A stretch of 64,000 bases of DNA from Azophilus sp965116165 (lineage in GTDB: Bacteria; Pseudomonadota; Gammaproteobacteria; Pseudomonadales; Azotimanducaceae): the NCBI GenBank assembly GCA_965116165.1, contig OZ220484.1:2976001-3040000 (forward strand), written 5' to 3'. Under the pieces are notes generated by a model. That model worked only from the letters and a program-made list of their open reading frames with translations. It had not been told where the DNA came from and ran no database searches. The position numbers and the translations under genes are program-made. Positions 42,225 through 51,581 of the stretch are shown here, piece after piece (within the stretch, counting starts at the first letter, position 1; each line of letters begins with the position of its first letter).

Positions 42225-42548
42225 CTATTTCTCATGGCGCTGCCTGATTTCATCAAGTAACCATCGCAATAGATAGGTGGCGGCCACCGCGCCGACGAAC
42301 TGCGCGAGGATGAACCCCGGCGCATGGATGGGTTGAATACCCGAAAAGGTGTCGGTGAATGACCGGGCGATAGTGACGGCGGGATTGGCGAATGACGTGG
42401 ATGCGGTAAACCAATAGCCCGCCGTGTTGCCAAGGAGGGCGATAGCGTCGTTGCCATCGGCAAGCTGCGCGCCCATGATCCCGGAGCCAACGACGGTCGC
42501 CAGTGGCAGTAGGGTGCCAAGGAACTCGGCGGCGAGGCGTCGTGTCAT
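42225..42548 (-). pseudogene. Aquaporin (MIP) family protein with internal in-frame deletion
   Basis: Only 107 residues where ~230 are expected. The N-terminal helix MTRRLAAEFLGTLLPLATVV then GSGIMGAQLADGND is followed directly, after ALLGNTA, by the sixth-half segment GYWFTASTSFANPAVTIARS and the last helix PGFILAQFVGAVAATYLLRW. The middle (helices 2-4 and the first NPA loop) is missing; only the second NPA remains. The junction is about 42418-42424 and keeps frame. ATG at 42548 overlaps the kinase TGA (ATGA). Unlikely to form a working channel. An assembly error is an alternative. Confidence 0.8.
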
Positions 42549-43522
42549 GTTCGGTATGGGGGGCGGTGTTTGAGCGCGTTTAAGCGGGACGCGCCCACAG
42601 TAACAGATACTCCCACTAGGGCGGGCCGCAGAGGAAGAACCACCAACCCCGTCGCCGCCGCATCGCTGGCAAAGTCGGCAATCGGCCCCGGCGATTCGGC
42701 AACGGCCATGCCGATATCTCCGCCACCGGCCCCGCACGGCTTATAGGCTAGGCCGTGAGCCTCGGCAAGGCTTTCGGCGGCACGGTGGGGGGGCGAGTAG
42801 ATGCCCAGATCGGCGGCGGCGTCCAGTGCCCTCAAGGCGGCGATGTAGTTGCGTAGTCCGTTGATCGAGGGGTTGTCGAACAGGTTTTCCGAGCAGTCGG
42901 CCAATGTGTTCAGGGCGGTACGGCCGCCCTGGGCCAGATAGGCCGCGAATCGGTCGAGTTTGGGGCCTGTGCGCTCGGGTTTGCCGACCCACACAAAGCA
43001 AAAATTGTGCAGTGGGTTTGGGTGTGGTCGAGCCTCCCCGTTTTGAAAGCGCAGGCAGCCGCCGTAAAAACTTGCCGCCACATCAATGCCGCTGCCGCGG
43101 CCGCCTTGGACCCGTCGGTGGGCGGCCAATGCTCGTTTGAAATCCGACGGCATGCCATTGTGGGCGGCAAGCGCGGCCTGCAGGGCAACGCACAACGCCG
43201 CGCTCGAGCCAAGCCCGAGCTTGCTGTCCGAACGGTAAAAAGCCTCTGTATCCATGCGGATGGTAGCCGGTTGCGCGTGCGGAAAGTCGCGCAGTACATG
43301 CCAGGGAAGGATGGCGACCTCCTCGGTGGGCGGCTCGGGAGGCAGGCGCTCGAAGACGGCGGTCGGTGCCTTGAACCCCTGCGCCGAGAACCGCCAGACC
43401 TCGCTGGTTTCGACCGAACAACGCGCATGGCGGTCAACCGCCAGCCCCGCCGCGGGCGCACCCTCGAGAACGGCGTACTCACCCCACAGAACCACCTTGC
43501 CGGGCGCCCGGACTGTAATCAT
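42545..43522 (-). CDS. Phosphomevalonate kinase-like GHMP kinase
   Basis: 325-residue GHMP-family kinase of the mevalonate isoprenoid pathway. Motif 1 ITVRAPGKVVLWGEYAVLEG, ATP-binding motif 2 SKLGLGSSAALCVALQAALA, and motif 3 LAYKPCGAGGGDIGMAVAES. The GAGGGD form and the GEYAVLEGAPA start fit phosphomevalonate kinase better than mevalonate kinase. Overlaps the decarboxylase upstream (ATGA) and the aquaporin remnant downstream (ATGA). Confidence 0.82.
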   Translation of the reverse strand: MITVRAPGKVVLWGEYAVLEGAPAAGLAVDRHARCSVETSEVWRFSAQGFKAPTAVFERLPPEPPTEEVAILPWHVLRDFPHAQPATIRMDTEAFYRSDSKLGLGSSAALCVALQAALAAHNGMPSDFKRALAAHRRVQGGRGSGIDVAASFYGGCLRFQNGEARPHPNPLHNFCFVWVGKPERTGPKLDRFAAYLAQGGRTALNTLADCSENLFDNPSINGLRNYIAALRALDAAADLGIYSPPHRAAESLAEAHGLAYKPCGAGGGDIGMAVAESPGPIADFASDAAATGLVVLPLRPALVGVSVTVGASRLNALKHRPPYRT

Positions 43523-44478
43523 GGGTCGACAACATCGACAACACGGGCGCCGTCGCCAAGGCCAACGACCAGCGTTTCCAGTACACCGTCCTGTCTGGCC
43601 AAGGCCTCACGCGCTATTTCGACATGCCCGGCTTCGCAGACGGCTTTCACCTGCGGCCCCGCATCGACGGTGAAAAAGACATTGTGTCCGGTTTCCCGCA
43701 TGGCGCGAATCGCCTGTATGCACTCCAAGGTACCGGCATTCCAATAGATGAGCCCCGGTTCGCCGCTCATCATCAGCGCGTGCATGCGCAGGCAACTCGC
43801 CTCGGCGATTGCGGCCAACCGACTGAATTTGCGGGCGAGCACGGCCTCCCGCATCGCCCCAAAAGCCGTGGTGTTGGCGGAGACCCAGGCATCGAAATAG
43901 GGCGAACTGCGCTTGGCGATTGCCATGCCTTCCCTGGAAGAGACCCGCTTTCGATCCGTGGCAGTGATGGCGATGATCACCTTGAGCGGCCAGGATTGCG
44001 CCGCCATCAGCGGTGTCCCCTGCCAATCGGGCTCGGCCAGCGTTGCGAAACCGCCGTAAATCGAGCGGGCCGCCGATGCCGAACCCCGCCTTGCCAAGGC
44101 GGATCGCTTGCCGGGTGATAGGCCTAGGCCGCAATGCGCGTTGACGGCTGTGGCCAGGGCGGCGAAACCCGCCGCCGAGGACGCGAGCCCGGCCGCGGTG
44201 GGGAAGTTGTTTCGCGTTTCGACGGCAAGCGGTGGTATGTCGTGGTCCGCCCGCCAATCCGCGAGCGCCGAGGCGATGCGCGGATCGTCGGTGGCCTCGC
44301 CGTTCAGCCTTGTCGAATCCCGCCGGGCGGCCGTCACCCTGGTGGTGGTTGTCAGCCCGTCCAACGTAATGGACAGCGACGGTGTTGCGGGTAGGTTTCC
44401 CGGCGCCTTTTTTTTGCCCCAATACTTCAGGAGTGCGATGTTGGGGTGGGCGATGGCGGTTGTTGAATGGGTGGGCAT
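43519..44478 (-). CDS. mvaD: Diphosphomevalonate decarboxylase
   Basis: ATP-dependent decarboxylation of mevalonate diphosphate to isopentenyl diphosphate. ATG at 44478 gives 319 residues starting MPTHSTTAIAHPNIALLKYW then GKKKAPGNLPATPSLSITLD, the decarboxylase signature. ETRNNFPTAAGLASSAAGFA is the GHMP ATP loop, SGEPGLIYWNAGTLECIQAI and GHNVFFTVDAGPQVKAVCEA hold active-site residues. The frame extends to 44622 into the RTX duplication, but that part has no family match. First gene of a two-enzyme mevalonate operon; HMG-CoA reductase, mevalonate kinase and idi are not in the window. Confidence 0.93.
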   Translation of the reverse strand: MPTHSTTAIAHPNIALLKYWGKKKAPGNLPATPSLSITLDGLTTTTRVTAARRDSTRLNGEATDDPRIASALADWRADHDIPPLAVETRNNFPTAAGLASSAAGFAALATAVNAHCGLGLSPGKRSALARRGSASAARSIYGGFATLAEPDWQGTPLMAAQSWPLKVIIAITATDRKRVSSREGMAIAKRSSPYFDAWVSANTTAFGAMREAVLARKFSRLAAIAEASCLRMHALMMSGEPGLIYWNAGTLECIQAIRAMRETGHNVFFTVDAGPQVKAVCEAGHVEIAREALARQDGVLETLVVGLGDGARVVDVVDP

Positions 44479-44529
44479 GGCTTGTATTGCCAAGCTACCA
44501 GACAACTTGAGGCCAATACCAGTCCGGCC

Positions 44530-44900
44530 ACCCCCGAAGCCGTCCGGCGCACCGGACGCATCGCCGACCGCGTCAATCCCGGACGCCGACGGACCGGGGT
44601 TCCGTCGCCGCGAATCCGGCACGCCCGATTGGATGACTTTAAGATGGTCCTAACTGAGCCAATAAACATCTTGACAATGGATCCCGCGTTGATTAGTGCG
44701 CGCGCAATGTGCGGCGCAAACTGAATCTTAACGCGGGAGGGCATGGCCATGTCGAGAAGAGTGTGGAACGGCACAGCGGGCGATGACGAATACGAAGTCG
44801 GCACCAACCACAGCTACAAGCTCCATGGCTTGGCGGGCAACGACGCGCTGACAGGCGGGGTTGGAGATGACGTCTTGGATGGCGGCGACGGCGACGACAG
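44530..44900 (+). repeat. Long duplication, copy B (RTX2 promoter and 5' end)
   Basis: Near-identical to 11402-11772. The left edge lies ~50 bp from the mvaD start, so the duplicated unit begins in the intergenic space. Confidence 0.92.
44634..44676 (+). promoter_or_regulatory. Shared 43-nt upstream element with TTGACA box, copy 2
   Basis: TGACTTTAAGATGGTCCT, ACTGAGCCAATAAACATC, TTGACA; identical to 11506-11548 and related to 58163-58206. Confidence 0.5.
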
Positions 44901-46932
44901 GCTTGATGGCGGAGCCGGGGTTGATTGGGCTATCTATCGGTTTTCGGCGGCTATCCATGGCGTGACGGTAAATCTTGAGACCGGCAGCGCCAGTGGCAAG
45001 GATGCCGAGGACGAGATTTTTTTTAATGATACGCTTGTTAATATTGAAAATGTCGAGGGTTCCGACGGGGATGATACGCTGACGGGAAACTCGGGAAAGA
45101 ACTCGCTTACGGGGGGCAAGGGCAGAGATACGCTGTATGGCGGCGGCGTTGACGCGCTGCGGGGAGGCGACGGCGACGACACGCTCTACGGTGGCGACGG
45201 CGACGACCATTTGGATGGTGGCGATGGCGTTGACGAGCTCTACGGCGGCGCCGGCAACGACGATCTGATGGGCGGCGCCGGCGCAGACAGGCTGTATGGC
45301 GGTGCCGGCGTGGATTGGGCCACCTATCGATTCTCGACAGCTAACCGTGGTGTGATTATCGATCTTGAGACCGACCACGCCAGTCTCGGGGATGCCGCGG
45401 GCGACACGCTTGTCGATATTGAAAACGTTGAAGGAACCGACAAGAGGGACATACTGACGGGCAACGAGGAAGACAACTACCTTAAAGGCGGCGAGGGCAA
45501 CGATGAGCTGTATGGCGGCGGCGGTGACGACAGGCTGGATGGCGGCTACGGAAGGGACACATTGGATGGCGGTCATAACAACGACGATGGCGGAGATTGG
45601 GCCGTCTATCGATCCTTGGAACCTATCCATTGCGTGACGGTAAATCTTCATGGCGGCCACGCCGATATCAAGGATGAGAAGGGCAATACGCTTTCCAGTG
45701 ATAGGCTTGTCGACATTGAGAACCTTATGGGTTCCGGCGGGAATGACACCTTGGTGGGCGACTCGGGAAACAACAAGCTCAGAGGCGGCGGGGGTGACGA
45801 CACCCTGAGGGGCGGCACCGGCAATGATACGCTGGAGGGAGAGGCCGGCGACGACACTCTTGATGGCGGAGCCGGCGATGATTCCTTGTACGGTGGCTCC
45901 GGCAACGACACTCTGTATGGTCGCGACGGCGGCGACACGATGGAAGGCGGCTACGGAAGGGATACTCTGCACGGCGAGGCTGGCGATGACACCCTATATG
46001 GTCGCGGCGGCATTGACAGGTTGGTGGGCGGTGCCGGTGATGACACCCTGCATGGCGGCACTGACAACGACACATTGGAGGGTGGCTCCGACAACGACAC
46101 ACTGTATGGCGAGGGCGGCTCGGACGCCCTGTACGGGCGCGACGGAAATGACTATCTGTATGGCGGCGACGGTGACGACAAGACCTATACCTATGTGGAC
46201 GAGGATGATAAAACCAAAACCGTTGTCCGTGGGCTTTACGGCGGAGATGGCGACGACAAGCTGTACGGCCGCGCCGGCGATGATGCTCTTTATGGCGATG
46301 CGGGCAATGACACCCTCGAGGGCGGCGAGGGCAGGGACGAGCTATATGGCAACGCGGGCGACGACATCCTTGATGGCGGCGACGGCGACGACAAGACCTT
46401 TGTGAACGAGGATGGTGAAACCGTTGTCGCTGGGCTTTACGGCGGGGCCGGCAAGGACACGCTGTACGGCGGTGACGGCGGCGACACGCTGCATGGCAAC
46501 GCGGACAACGACACCCTGTATGGCGGCGACGGCGGCGACACCCTTGAGGGCGGCGAGGGCACGGACGGGCTATATGGCGATGCGGGCGACGACACCCTGG
46601 ATGGCGGATGGGGCGACGACACCCTGCACGGCGGATGGGGCGACGACACCCTGGAGGGCGGTTTGGGCGGCGATACGTTCGTGTTCGCCTCCGCTGCCCC
46701 GGGCGGCGACGAGACGGACAGGATCCTGGATTTCGACAGCGCCGAGGGCGACAGGATTGACCTGAGCGTGTTCAGCGGTGTGAACAAAATCGGCGATGTC
46801 GACATGAGTCTGATGAGGGACGGTGATGGAGTCGTCGAGGGGGTCGCCATTGACCTGGTGGCGGTGGGTGGCGGCACCATTGAACTGATTGGGCTGACCG
46901 AATTACTGGACAGCGACGACTTTATTTTCTGA
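44749..46932 (+). CDS. RTX calcium-binding repeat protein 2
   Basis: 727 residues from ATG 44749 (GGGAGGG seven nt upstream). Begins MSRRVWNGTAGDDEYEVGTN and is made of GGxGxDxLx nonapeptides. Three spacers of the VDWAIYRFSAAIHGVTVNLE type each end in VNIENVEGSDGDDTLTG. Later come long runs such as LYGGDGDDKTYTYVDEDDKT. The C-terminus has a serralysin-like module, DTFVFASAAPGGDETDRILD then FDSAEGDRIDLSVF, ending LDSDDFIF. Probably a type I-secreted adhesin or surface-layer-like protein. The TGA stop at 46930-46932 is followed in the same frame by 24 open codons and then RTX3. Confidence 0.87.
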   Translation: MSRRVWNGTAGDDEYEVGTNHSYKLHGLAGNDALTGGVGDDVLDGGDGDDRLDGGAGVDWAIYRFSAAIHGVTVNLETGSASGKDAEDEIFFNDTLVNIENVEGSDGDDTLTGNSGKNSLTGGKGRDTLYGGGVDALRGGDGDDTLYGGDGDDHLDGGDGVDELYGGAGNDDLMGGAGADRLYGGAGVDWATYRFSTANRGVIIDLETDHASLGDAAGDTLVDIENVEGTDKRDILTGNEEDNYLKGGEGNDELYGGGGDDRLDGGYGRDTLDGGHNNDDGGDWAVYRSLEPIHCVTVNLHGGHADIKDEKGNTLSSDRLVDIENLMGSGGNDTLVGDSGNNKLRGGGGDDTLRGGTGNDTLEGEAGDDTLDGGAGDDSLYGGSGNDTLYGRDGGDTMEGGYGRDTLHGEAGDDTLYGRGGIDRLVGGAGDDTLHGGTDNDTLEGGSDNDTLYGEGGSDALYGRDGNDYLYGGDGDDKTYTYVDEDDKTKTVVRGLYGGDGDDKLYGRAGDDALYGDAGNDTLEGGEGRDELYGNAGDDILDGGDGDDKTFVNEDGETVVAGLYGGAGKDTLYGGDGGDTLHGNADNDTLYGGDGGDTLEGGEGTDGLYGDAGDDTLDGGWGDDTLHGGWGDDTLEGGLGGDTFVFASAAPGGDETDRILDFDSAEGDRIDLSVFSGVNKIGDVDMSLMRDGDGVVEGVAIDLVAVGGGTIELIGLTELLDSDDFIF

Positions 46933-47004
46933 TTGGGCCCCGGGCCTGTCGGCGTGGGGCACGGTGGACATATTAACGGTGGACATATTACGGGAGACAC
47001 AGAA

Positions 47005-50000
47005 ATGACGACGCAGGATATTTCCCTCACCGGCGGCGCCGGCGACGACAGCCTGGTTGGCGGCAAGGGCAACGACACCCTGGACGGCGCCAAGGGCAAC
47101 GACACGCTGACGGGCGGCGACGGCAACGACATCCTGTACGGTGACGCCGGCAACGACACCCTGGTCGGGGGCGGGGGCGGCGACAGCCTGTACGGCGGCA
47201 CCGGCGACGACACCCTGGACGGCGGCGGCGGCGACGACACCCTGTATGGCGGCGAGGGCAGGGACACCTTCGTGTTCGCGGCGGGGGACGGCTCCGCCCA
47301 TGTCGCCGATTTCGAGGCGGGCGAGACGATCCGGATTTCCGGTGTGCCCGGCGGGTTCGCGGGTCTGGTCATTGAGCAGATCGGGGACAACGCCGTCATT
47401 GGCCATGGCGACGGCGACGAGATCACCCTGCAGGGTGTGTCGGCGGATTCGCTGGGCGCGGACGACTTCGAGTTCCCGGCGGCCGGGAACGCCCCGCGGG
47501 ACGGCGGCGACGCTCCACAGGGCGCATCCCCCGGCGACACTCCGAGCGACAACGGCGACACGACGACCGACGACTCCAGCGGCGGGGGCGAGACGACACG
47601 GGATATTTCCCGCACCGGCGGCGCCGGCGACGACAGCCTGGTTGGCGGCAAGGGCGACGACACCCTGGACGGCGGCAAGGGCAACGACACGCTGACGGGC
47701 GGCGACGGCAACGACATCCTGCACGGTGGCGCGGGCGACGACACCCTGAACGGCGGCTACGGCATCGGCAAGGACACCCTGTACGGCGGTTCGGGCGACG
47801 ACACCCTGTACGGCGGCGGCGACAAAGACACGCTGTATGGCGGTGACGGCGACGACACCCTGAACGGCGGTGACGAGAGCGGCGATACCGACTTTAGCAA
47901 CAACACCCTGTACGGCGGTGGCGGCAACGACACCCTGTACGGCGACTACGGCAACGACACCCTGTATGGCGGTTCGGGCGACGACACCCTGGAAGGCGGC
48001 TGGGGCTTCGACACCTTCGTGTTTCGGGCGGGAGACGGGAACGACACCATTACCGATTTCTGGACCGATTTCCGGGGGCGCGGCGGCGACAAGATTCATC
48101 TCAGTGGGATTTCCGGCGGTTTCGGGGCGCTCGATATCCGTCAGGACGGCGACGACGCGATCATCCGCTACGGCGCCGGCGGCGACACGGTCACGCTGCT
48201 GGGCGTGAGGGCGGAATTCCTTGACGCCGGCGATTTCAAATTCGGCGCCTCCTACGGGCTCGTGCCCTCCAAACCAGAGAGGGCGCCGACTCCCTTGGAT
48301 GATGATGACTGGGATGGAAAAGGCGCGGGCACTGATCTTATCCGGAGGGGTACCGACGGGGACGACAAAATAACCTTGTTCGGCGGGTGGTCCGGCGTTC
48401 TGCTCGGCGGCGGGGGCGACGACATCCTGAACTGCAGCTACGGCCGGGGCGACGACATCCTGCATGGCGGATCGGGCGACGACACCCTGACCGACAGTTG
48501 GGGCGACGACACCCTGTATGGCGGCTCGGGCGACGACACCCTGACCGACAGTTGGGGCGACGACACCCTGACCGGCGGCTCGGGCGACGACACCCTGCAT
48601 GGCGGTGACGGCGACGACACGCTGGACGGCGGCGAGGGCGACGACACCCTGACCGGCGGCGCGGGTTCCGACACCTTCGTGTTCCGGTTGTTCCAGCTGG
48701 GGACCGGCGACGACACCATTGCCGATTTCGGGGAGGGCGACAGGATTCGTATCGATGGATTTTCCGGCGGTTTCGGGGCGCTCGACATCCGTCAGGAAGG
48801 CGACGACGCGATCATCCGCCACGGCGGCGGCACGATCAGGTTGCAGGGTGTAAAGGCGGACTCCCTTGGCGCCGGCGATTTCCAATTCGGCGCGCTCCCG
48901 CCCCCCAAGCCCGGGGTTCCCATCGTGGAAACGTTCACGTCCGATGATCCCCTGTCCGATGACTGGAATGGCAAATACTCGAGCGTGGGCCCCATAAAGA
49001 AGGGCACTGCCGGCAACGACACCCTGACGGCGAAGGTTTCGGGATTGGCTGGCGTCCTGCTGGGCGGTGACGGCGACGACACCCTGATCGGCGGGTCGGG
49101 CGATCAGGTTTTGCACGGTGGCTCGGGCAACGACACCTTGCACGGTGGTTCGGGTGGCGACCGCAGCGACTTGTATGGTCGTTTGAGTGGCTACCACAGC
49201 AGCGCCTTGTATGGTGGTTCGGGTGACGACACCCTGCACGATGGCTCGGGCAATGACATCTTGTATGGCGGCGCGGGCGCCGACACCTTCGTGTTCCGGA
49301 CGGGAGGCGGGTACAACATCATTGCCGATTTCGGGGAGGGCGACAGGATTCGTATCGATGGAGATTCCGACGGTTTCGGGGCGCTCGACATCCGTCAGTA
49401 CGGCGACGACGCGATCATCCGCCACGGCGGCGGCACGGTCAGTTTGAAGGGTGTAAAGGCGGACTCCCTTGGCGCCGGCGATTTCCAATTCGGCAGCCAT
49501 GGGTCCGGATCCGCCGGCCTCACCCTGGAGGACGAAATCCGGGCAAGCAGCATCCTGACGGGTGGCGGTGGCGACGACACCCTGCACGGCCGCGGCGGCG
49601 ACGACACCCTGCATGGCGGTGACGGCGACGACACCCTGGATAGTGGTGGCTTTGGCGACAGCACCTTGAATGGCGGTGACGGCGACGACACCCTGTATGG
49701 TGGCCACGGCGACGACACCCTGAATGGCGGTGCGGGCGACGACACCCTGCTTGGCAGCTGGGGCAGCGACATCTACGTGTTTCGGGCGGGAGACGGGAAC
49801 GACATCATTATCGGTTTCAGGGATGTGGATGACTTAATGTTTGGTGTGAGTGATGCCGACAAGATTCATATCCTTGGAGTTTCCGGGGGTTTCGAGGCGC
49901 TTGATATCAGGCATGAAGGCGCCAATACAATCATCGGCTACGGCGGTGACGGCGACACGATCACGTTACTGAATCCAGCGGTGGGCCTCCTTGAGGCCAG

Positions 50001-50481
50001 CGATTTCATATTCGGCGCCTACCCGATCGGCGACTCGGGCGACGACAGCCTGCACGGTGGCTCGGGCACCGACACCCTGTATGGCCACGGCGGCGACGAC
50101 ACCTTGTATGGCCACGGCGGCGACGACATCCTGTATGGCGGCAACGGCGCCGACACCCTGACGGGTGGGCGCGGCGCCGACACCCTGTATGGCGGCCACG
50201 GCGACGACATCATGCAAGGCAGCCTAACAGGAGACGATACCTTCGTTTTCACCAACGACACCTCGAGCAGTGGGGATGTCGACACGATTTTGGATTTCGC
50301 AAGTGGGGACACCATCCAACTTTCCGGCTTCGCCGGCGTGGACGACTTCGGCGATCTCGAGGGCAGAATCATCACGACACACGGCAGAGAAACAATCATC
50401 GACCTGAGGGATGCGGGCGGCGGCCTGATCGTGCTTGAGTACGTGGCCCAATTGGATGCCGACGACTTCGATTTCGGATAA
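47005..50481 (+). CDS. RTX calcium-binding repeat protein 3
   Basis: 1158 residues from ATG 47005 (CGGGAG upstream), starting MTTQDISLTGGAGDDSLVGG. Built of at least six modules. Each is a block of GGxGxDxLx repeats followed by a beta-rich unit of the kind DTFVFRAGDGNDTITDF, IHLSGISGGFGALDIRQDGD, DAIIRYGAGGDTVTLLGV. The final module (FVFTNDTSSSGDVDTILDFA to DADDFDFG) is nearly identical to the end of RTX1. Calcium-dependent folding and type I export are inferred from the repeats and acidic C-terminus. In frame with RTX2 and separated from it by a single stop codon and 24 codons. Confidence 0.86.
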   Translation: MTTQDISLTGGAGDDSLVGGKGNDTLDGAKGNDTLTGGDGNDILYGDAGNDTLVGGGGGDSLYGGTGDDTLDGGGGDDTLYGGEGRDTFVFAAGDGSAHVADFEAGETIRISGVPGGFAGLVIEQIGDNAVIGHGDGDEITLQGVSADSLGADDFEFPAAGNAPRDGGDAPQGASPGDTPSDNGDTTTDDSSGGGETTRDISRTGGAGDDSLVGGKGDDTLDGGKGNDTLTGGDGNDILHGGAGDDTLNGGYGIGKDTLYGGSGDDTLYGGGDKDTLYGGDGDDTLNGGDESGDTDFSNNTLYGGGGNDTLYGDYGNDTLYGGSGDDTLEGGWGFDTFVFRAGDGNDTITDFWTDFRGRGGDKIHLSGISGGFGALDIRQDGDDAIIRYGAGGDTVTLLGVRAEFLDAGDFKFGASYGLVPSKPERAPTPLDDDDWDGKGAGTDLIRRGTDGDDKITLFGGWSGVLLGGGGDDILNCSYGRGDDILHGGSGDDTLTDSWGDDTLYGGSGDDTLTDSWGDDTLTGGSGDDTLHGGDGDDTLDGGEGDDTLTGGAGSDTFVFRLFQLGTGDDTIADFGEGDRIRIDGFSGGFGALDIRQEGDDAIIRHGGGTIRLQGVKADSLGAGDFQFGALPPPKPGVPIVETFTSDDPLSDDWNGKYSSVGPIKKGTAGNDTLTAKVSGLAGVLLGGDGDDTLIGGSGDQVLHGGSGNDTLHGGSGGDRSDLYGRLSGYHSSALYGGSGDDTLHDGSGNDILYGGAGADTFVFRTGGGYNIIADFGEGDRIRIDGDSDGFGALDIRQYGDDAIIRHGGGTVSLKGVKADSLGAGDFQFGSHGSGSAGLTLEDEIRASSILTGGGGDDTLHGRGGDDTLHGGDGDDTLDSGGFGDSTLNGGDGDDTLYGGHGDDTLNGGAGDDTLLGSWGSDIYVFRAGDGNDIIIGFRDVDDLMFGVSDADKIHILGVSGGFEALDIRHEGANTIIGYGGDGDTITLLNPAVGLLEASDFIFGAYPIGDSGDDSLHGGSGTDTLYGHGGDDTLYGHGGDDILYGGNGADTLTGGRGADTLYGGHGDDIMQGSLTGDDTFVFTNDTSSSGDVDTILDFASGDTIQLSGFAGVDDFGDLEGRIITTHGRETIIDLRDAGGGLIVLEYVAQLDADDFDFG

Positions 50482-50629
50482 TGCGGCGGCCCCACCTGGC
50501 GCCGGACTGCCGAACCCCCAGCGAGCGCCTTGTCGAACCTGATGAGGCCGCCTGATCCGACAACCCTAAATTCCGAAATCTCCTGAGCCAGTACAACATC
50601 TTCCCTATGTTGCTGTATGAGATGCCATT

Positions 50630-51406
50630 ATGAGACGGGGAAGGTACTTCTTACGGCGAAGAATGGCTGTGATTCGAACCGTCCATTTAGTAGCGGTGTT
50701 GGGTGTTGTGTTGTGCGTTTCGGCGGGTGTCGGCTTCGCCCAGTCGATTGAGGGTGTCCGCAAAGCCTACGAGGACGGCCGCTTCCTCGAGGCGGTTGAT
50801 TTGGCCGAAGCTCTGGGGACCGCCGAAGCCCTGACGTTTGCCAATCTATCGCTGATCACCCATGGCTACTACATTGCCGAGGAAGACGAGAAGCGGGAGT
50901 TTTTCGAACGCGCCATGGCTTTTGGAGAGGAGGCCGCCCGCCTGGATCCCGAGGATCCGGAGCACCTGCTTTATTGGTCGCACGCCATGGGCCGCTACAT
51001 GAAGGCAGTTGGCGTCATGAAGGCGGCGCGGCGCGGTTACGGGGGCGAGGTCCGCAAGCTGGTTGAGGCGGCTCTCGCGCTCGATCCTGACCTGGCCCTG
51101 GCGCATACCACCCTGGGCGCTTGGCACGTGGAGGGAATCAAGAAGGGCGGCTTTCTGGCCCGCACGATTTATGGGGCATCCAAAAAAATAGGCCGCGAAC
51201 ATTTTGAGCGCGCCATCGAACTCGCCCCGGATTCAAAGATGGTGTTGTACGAATGCGCCCGCGGCCTTCTGATTCTGAACGAGCGCAAGCATCGCGACCG
51301 TGCCCGGGATATGTTTGCGCGTGCATTGGCAATCCCGGCCCTGAATGCGGCCGAGCGCTTCCTCGACCAACGCATTGCGAAAAAGCTCGAGCGGCTGGAA
51401 GGCTAG
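50630..51406 (+). CDS. Exported TPR protein (TatT-like)
   Basis: 258 residues. After an arginine-rich N-terminus comes a signal segment VIRTVHLVAVLGVVLCVSAG, then GFAQSIEGVRKAYEDGRFLE. The rest consists of helical repeats: HLLYWSHAMGRYMKAVGVMK, VRKLVEAALALDPDLALAHT, ASKKIGREHFERAIELAPDS and ARDMFARALAIPALNAAERF. Resembles periplasmic TatT-like TPR proteins that accompany TRAP transporters, though none is here. The start could also be ATG at 50663. Its 3' end adjoins a broken toxin gene. Confidence 0.75.
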   Translation: MRRGRYFLRRRMAVIRTVHLVAVLGVVLCVSAGVGFAQSIEGVRKAYEDGRFLEAVDLAEALGTAEALTFANLSLITHGYYIAEEDEKREFFERAMAFGEEAARLDPEDPEHLLYWSHAMGRYMKAVGVMKAARRGYGGEVRKLVEAALALDPDLALAHTTLGAWHVEGIKKGGFLARTIYGASKKIGREHFERAIELAPDSKMVLYECARGLLILNERKHRDRARDMFARALAIPALNAAERFLDQRIAKKLERLEG

Positions 51407-51417
51407 CGGGCTGTCGG

Positions 51418-51575
51418 ACCGAGCCGCGTTCAAGGTCGATCAGCACCGAGGTGTCGGAGACGAGTACCGGCATGAAGAGTCACGTGCTATCGGGAGCGGC
51501 TTCCATGCCCGGCGGTTCGTCCATGAGGTGGCCGAGCTCGTGAACCGAGTGCCCAGGCAGATCGGCGGCCCTAGA
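51418..51575 (-). pseudogene. Remnant of a toxin-antitoxin pair (PIN toxin start)
   Basis: Minus-strand 51473-51419 encodes MPVLVSDTSVLIDLERGS, the opening of a PIN-domain ribonuclease (first Asp of the active site in SDTSVLIDL). It then runs into the 3' end of the TPR gene. Six nt before it a TGA (51482-51480) ends a short frame HSVHELGHLMDEPPGMEAAP then DST, which by position would be the antitoxin tail. The other side is cut by a MITE. Confidence 0.5.
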
Positions 51576-51581
51576 CTCTAA

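Noticed and set aside
46903..49707. 934-residue open frame on the minus strand across RTX2/RTX3 (VAAVQGVVAxAAxQ repeats)
   Set aside because: It is the mirror of the GGxGxDxL repeats on the other strand; no start signal and no meaning apart from the repeated codons. The same applies to minus-strand frames at 11600-12616 and 44728-45972.
47000..50480. Regular repeats that could suggest a CRISPR array
   Set aside because: The repeats are in-frame 27-nt RTX nonapeptide codons with varying sequence and no spacers.
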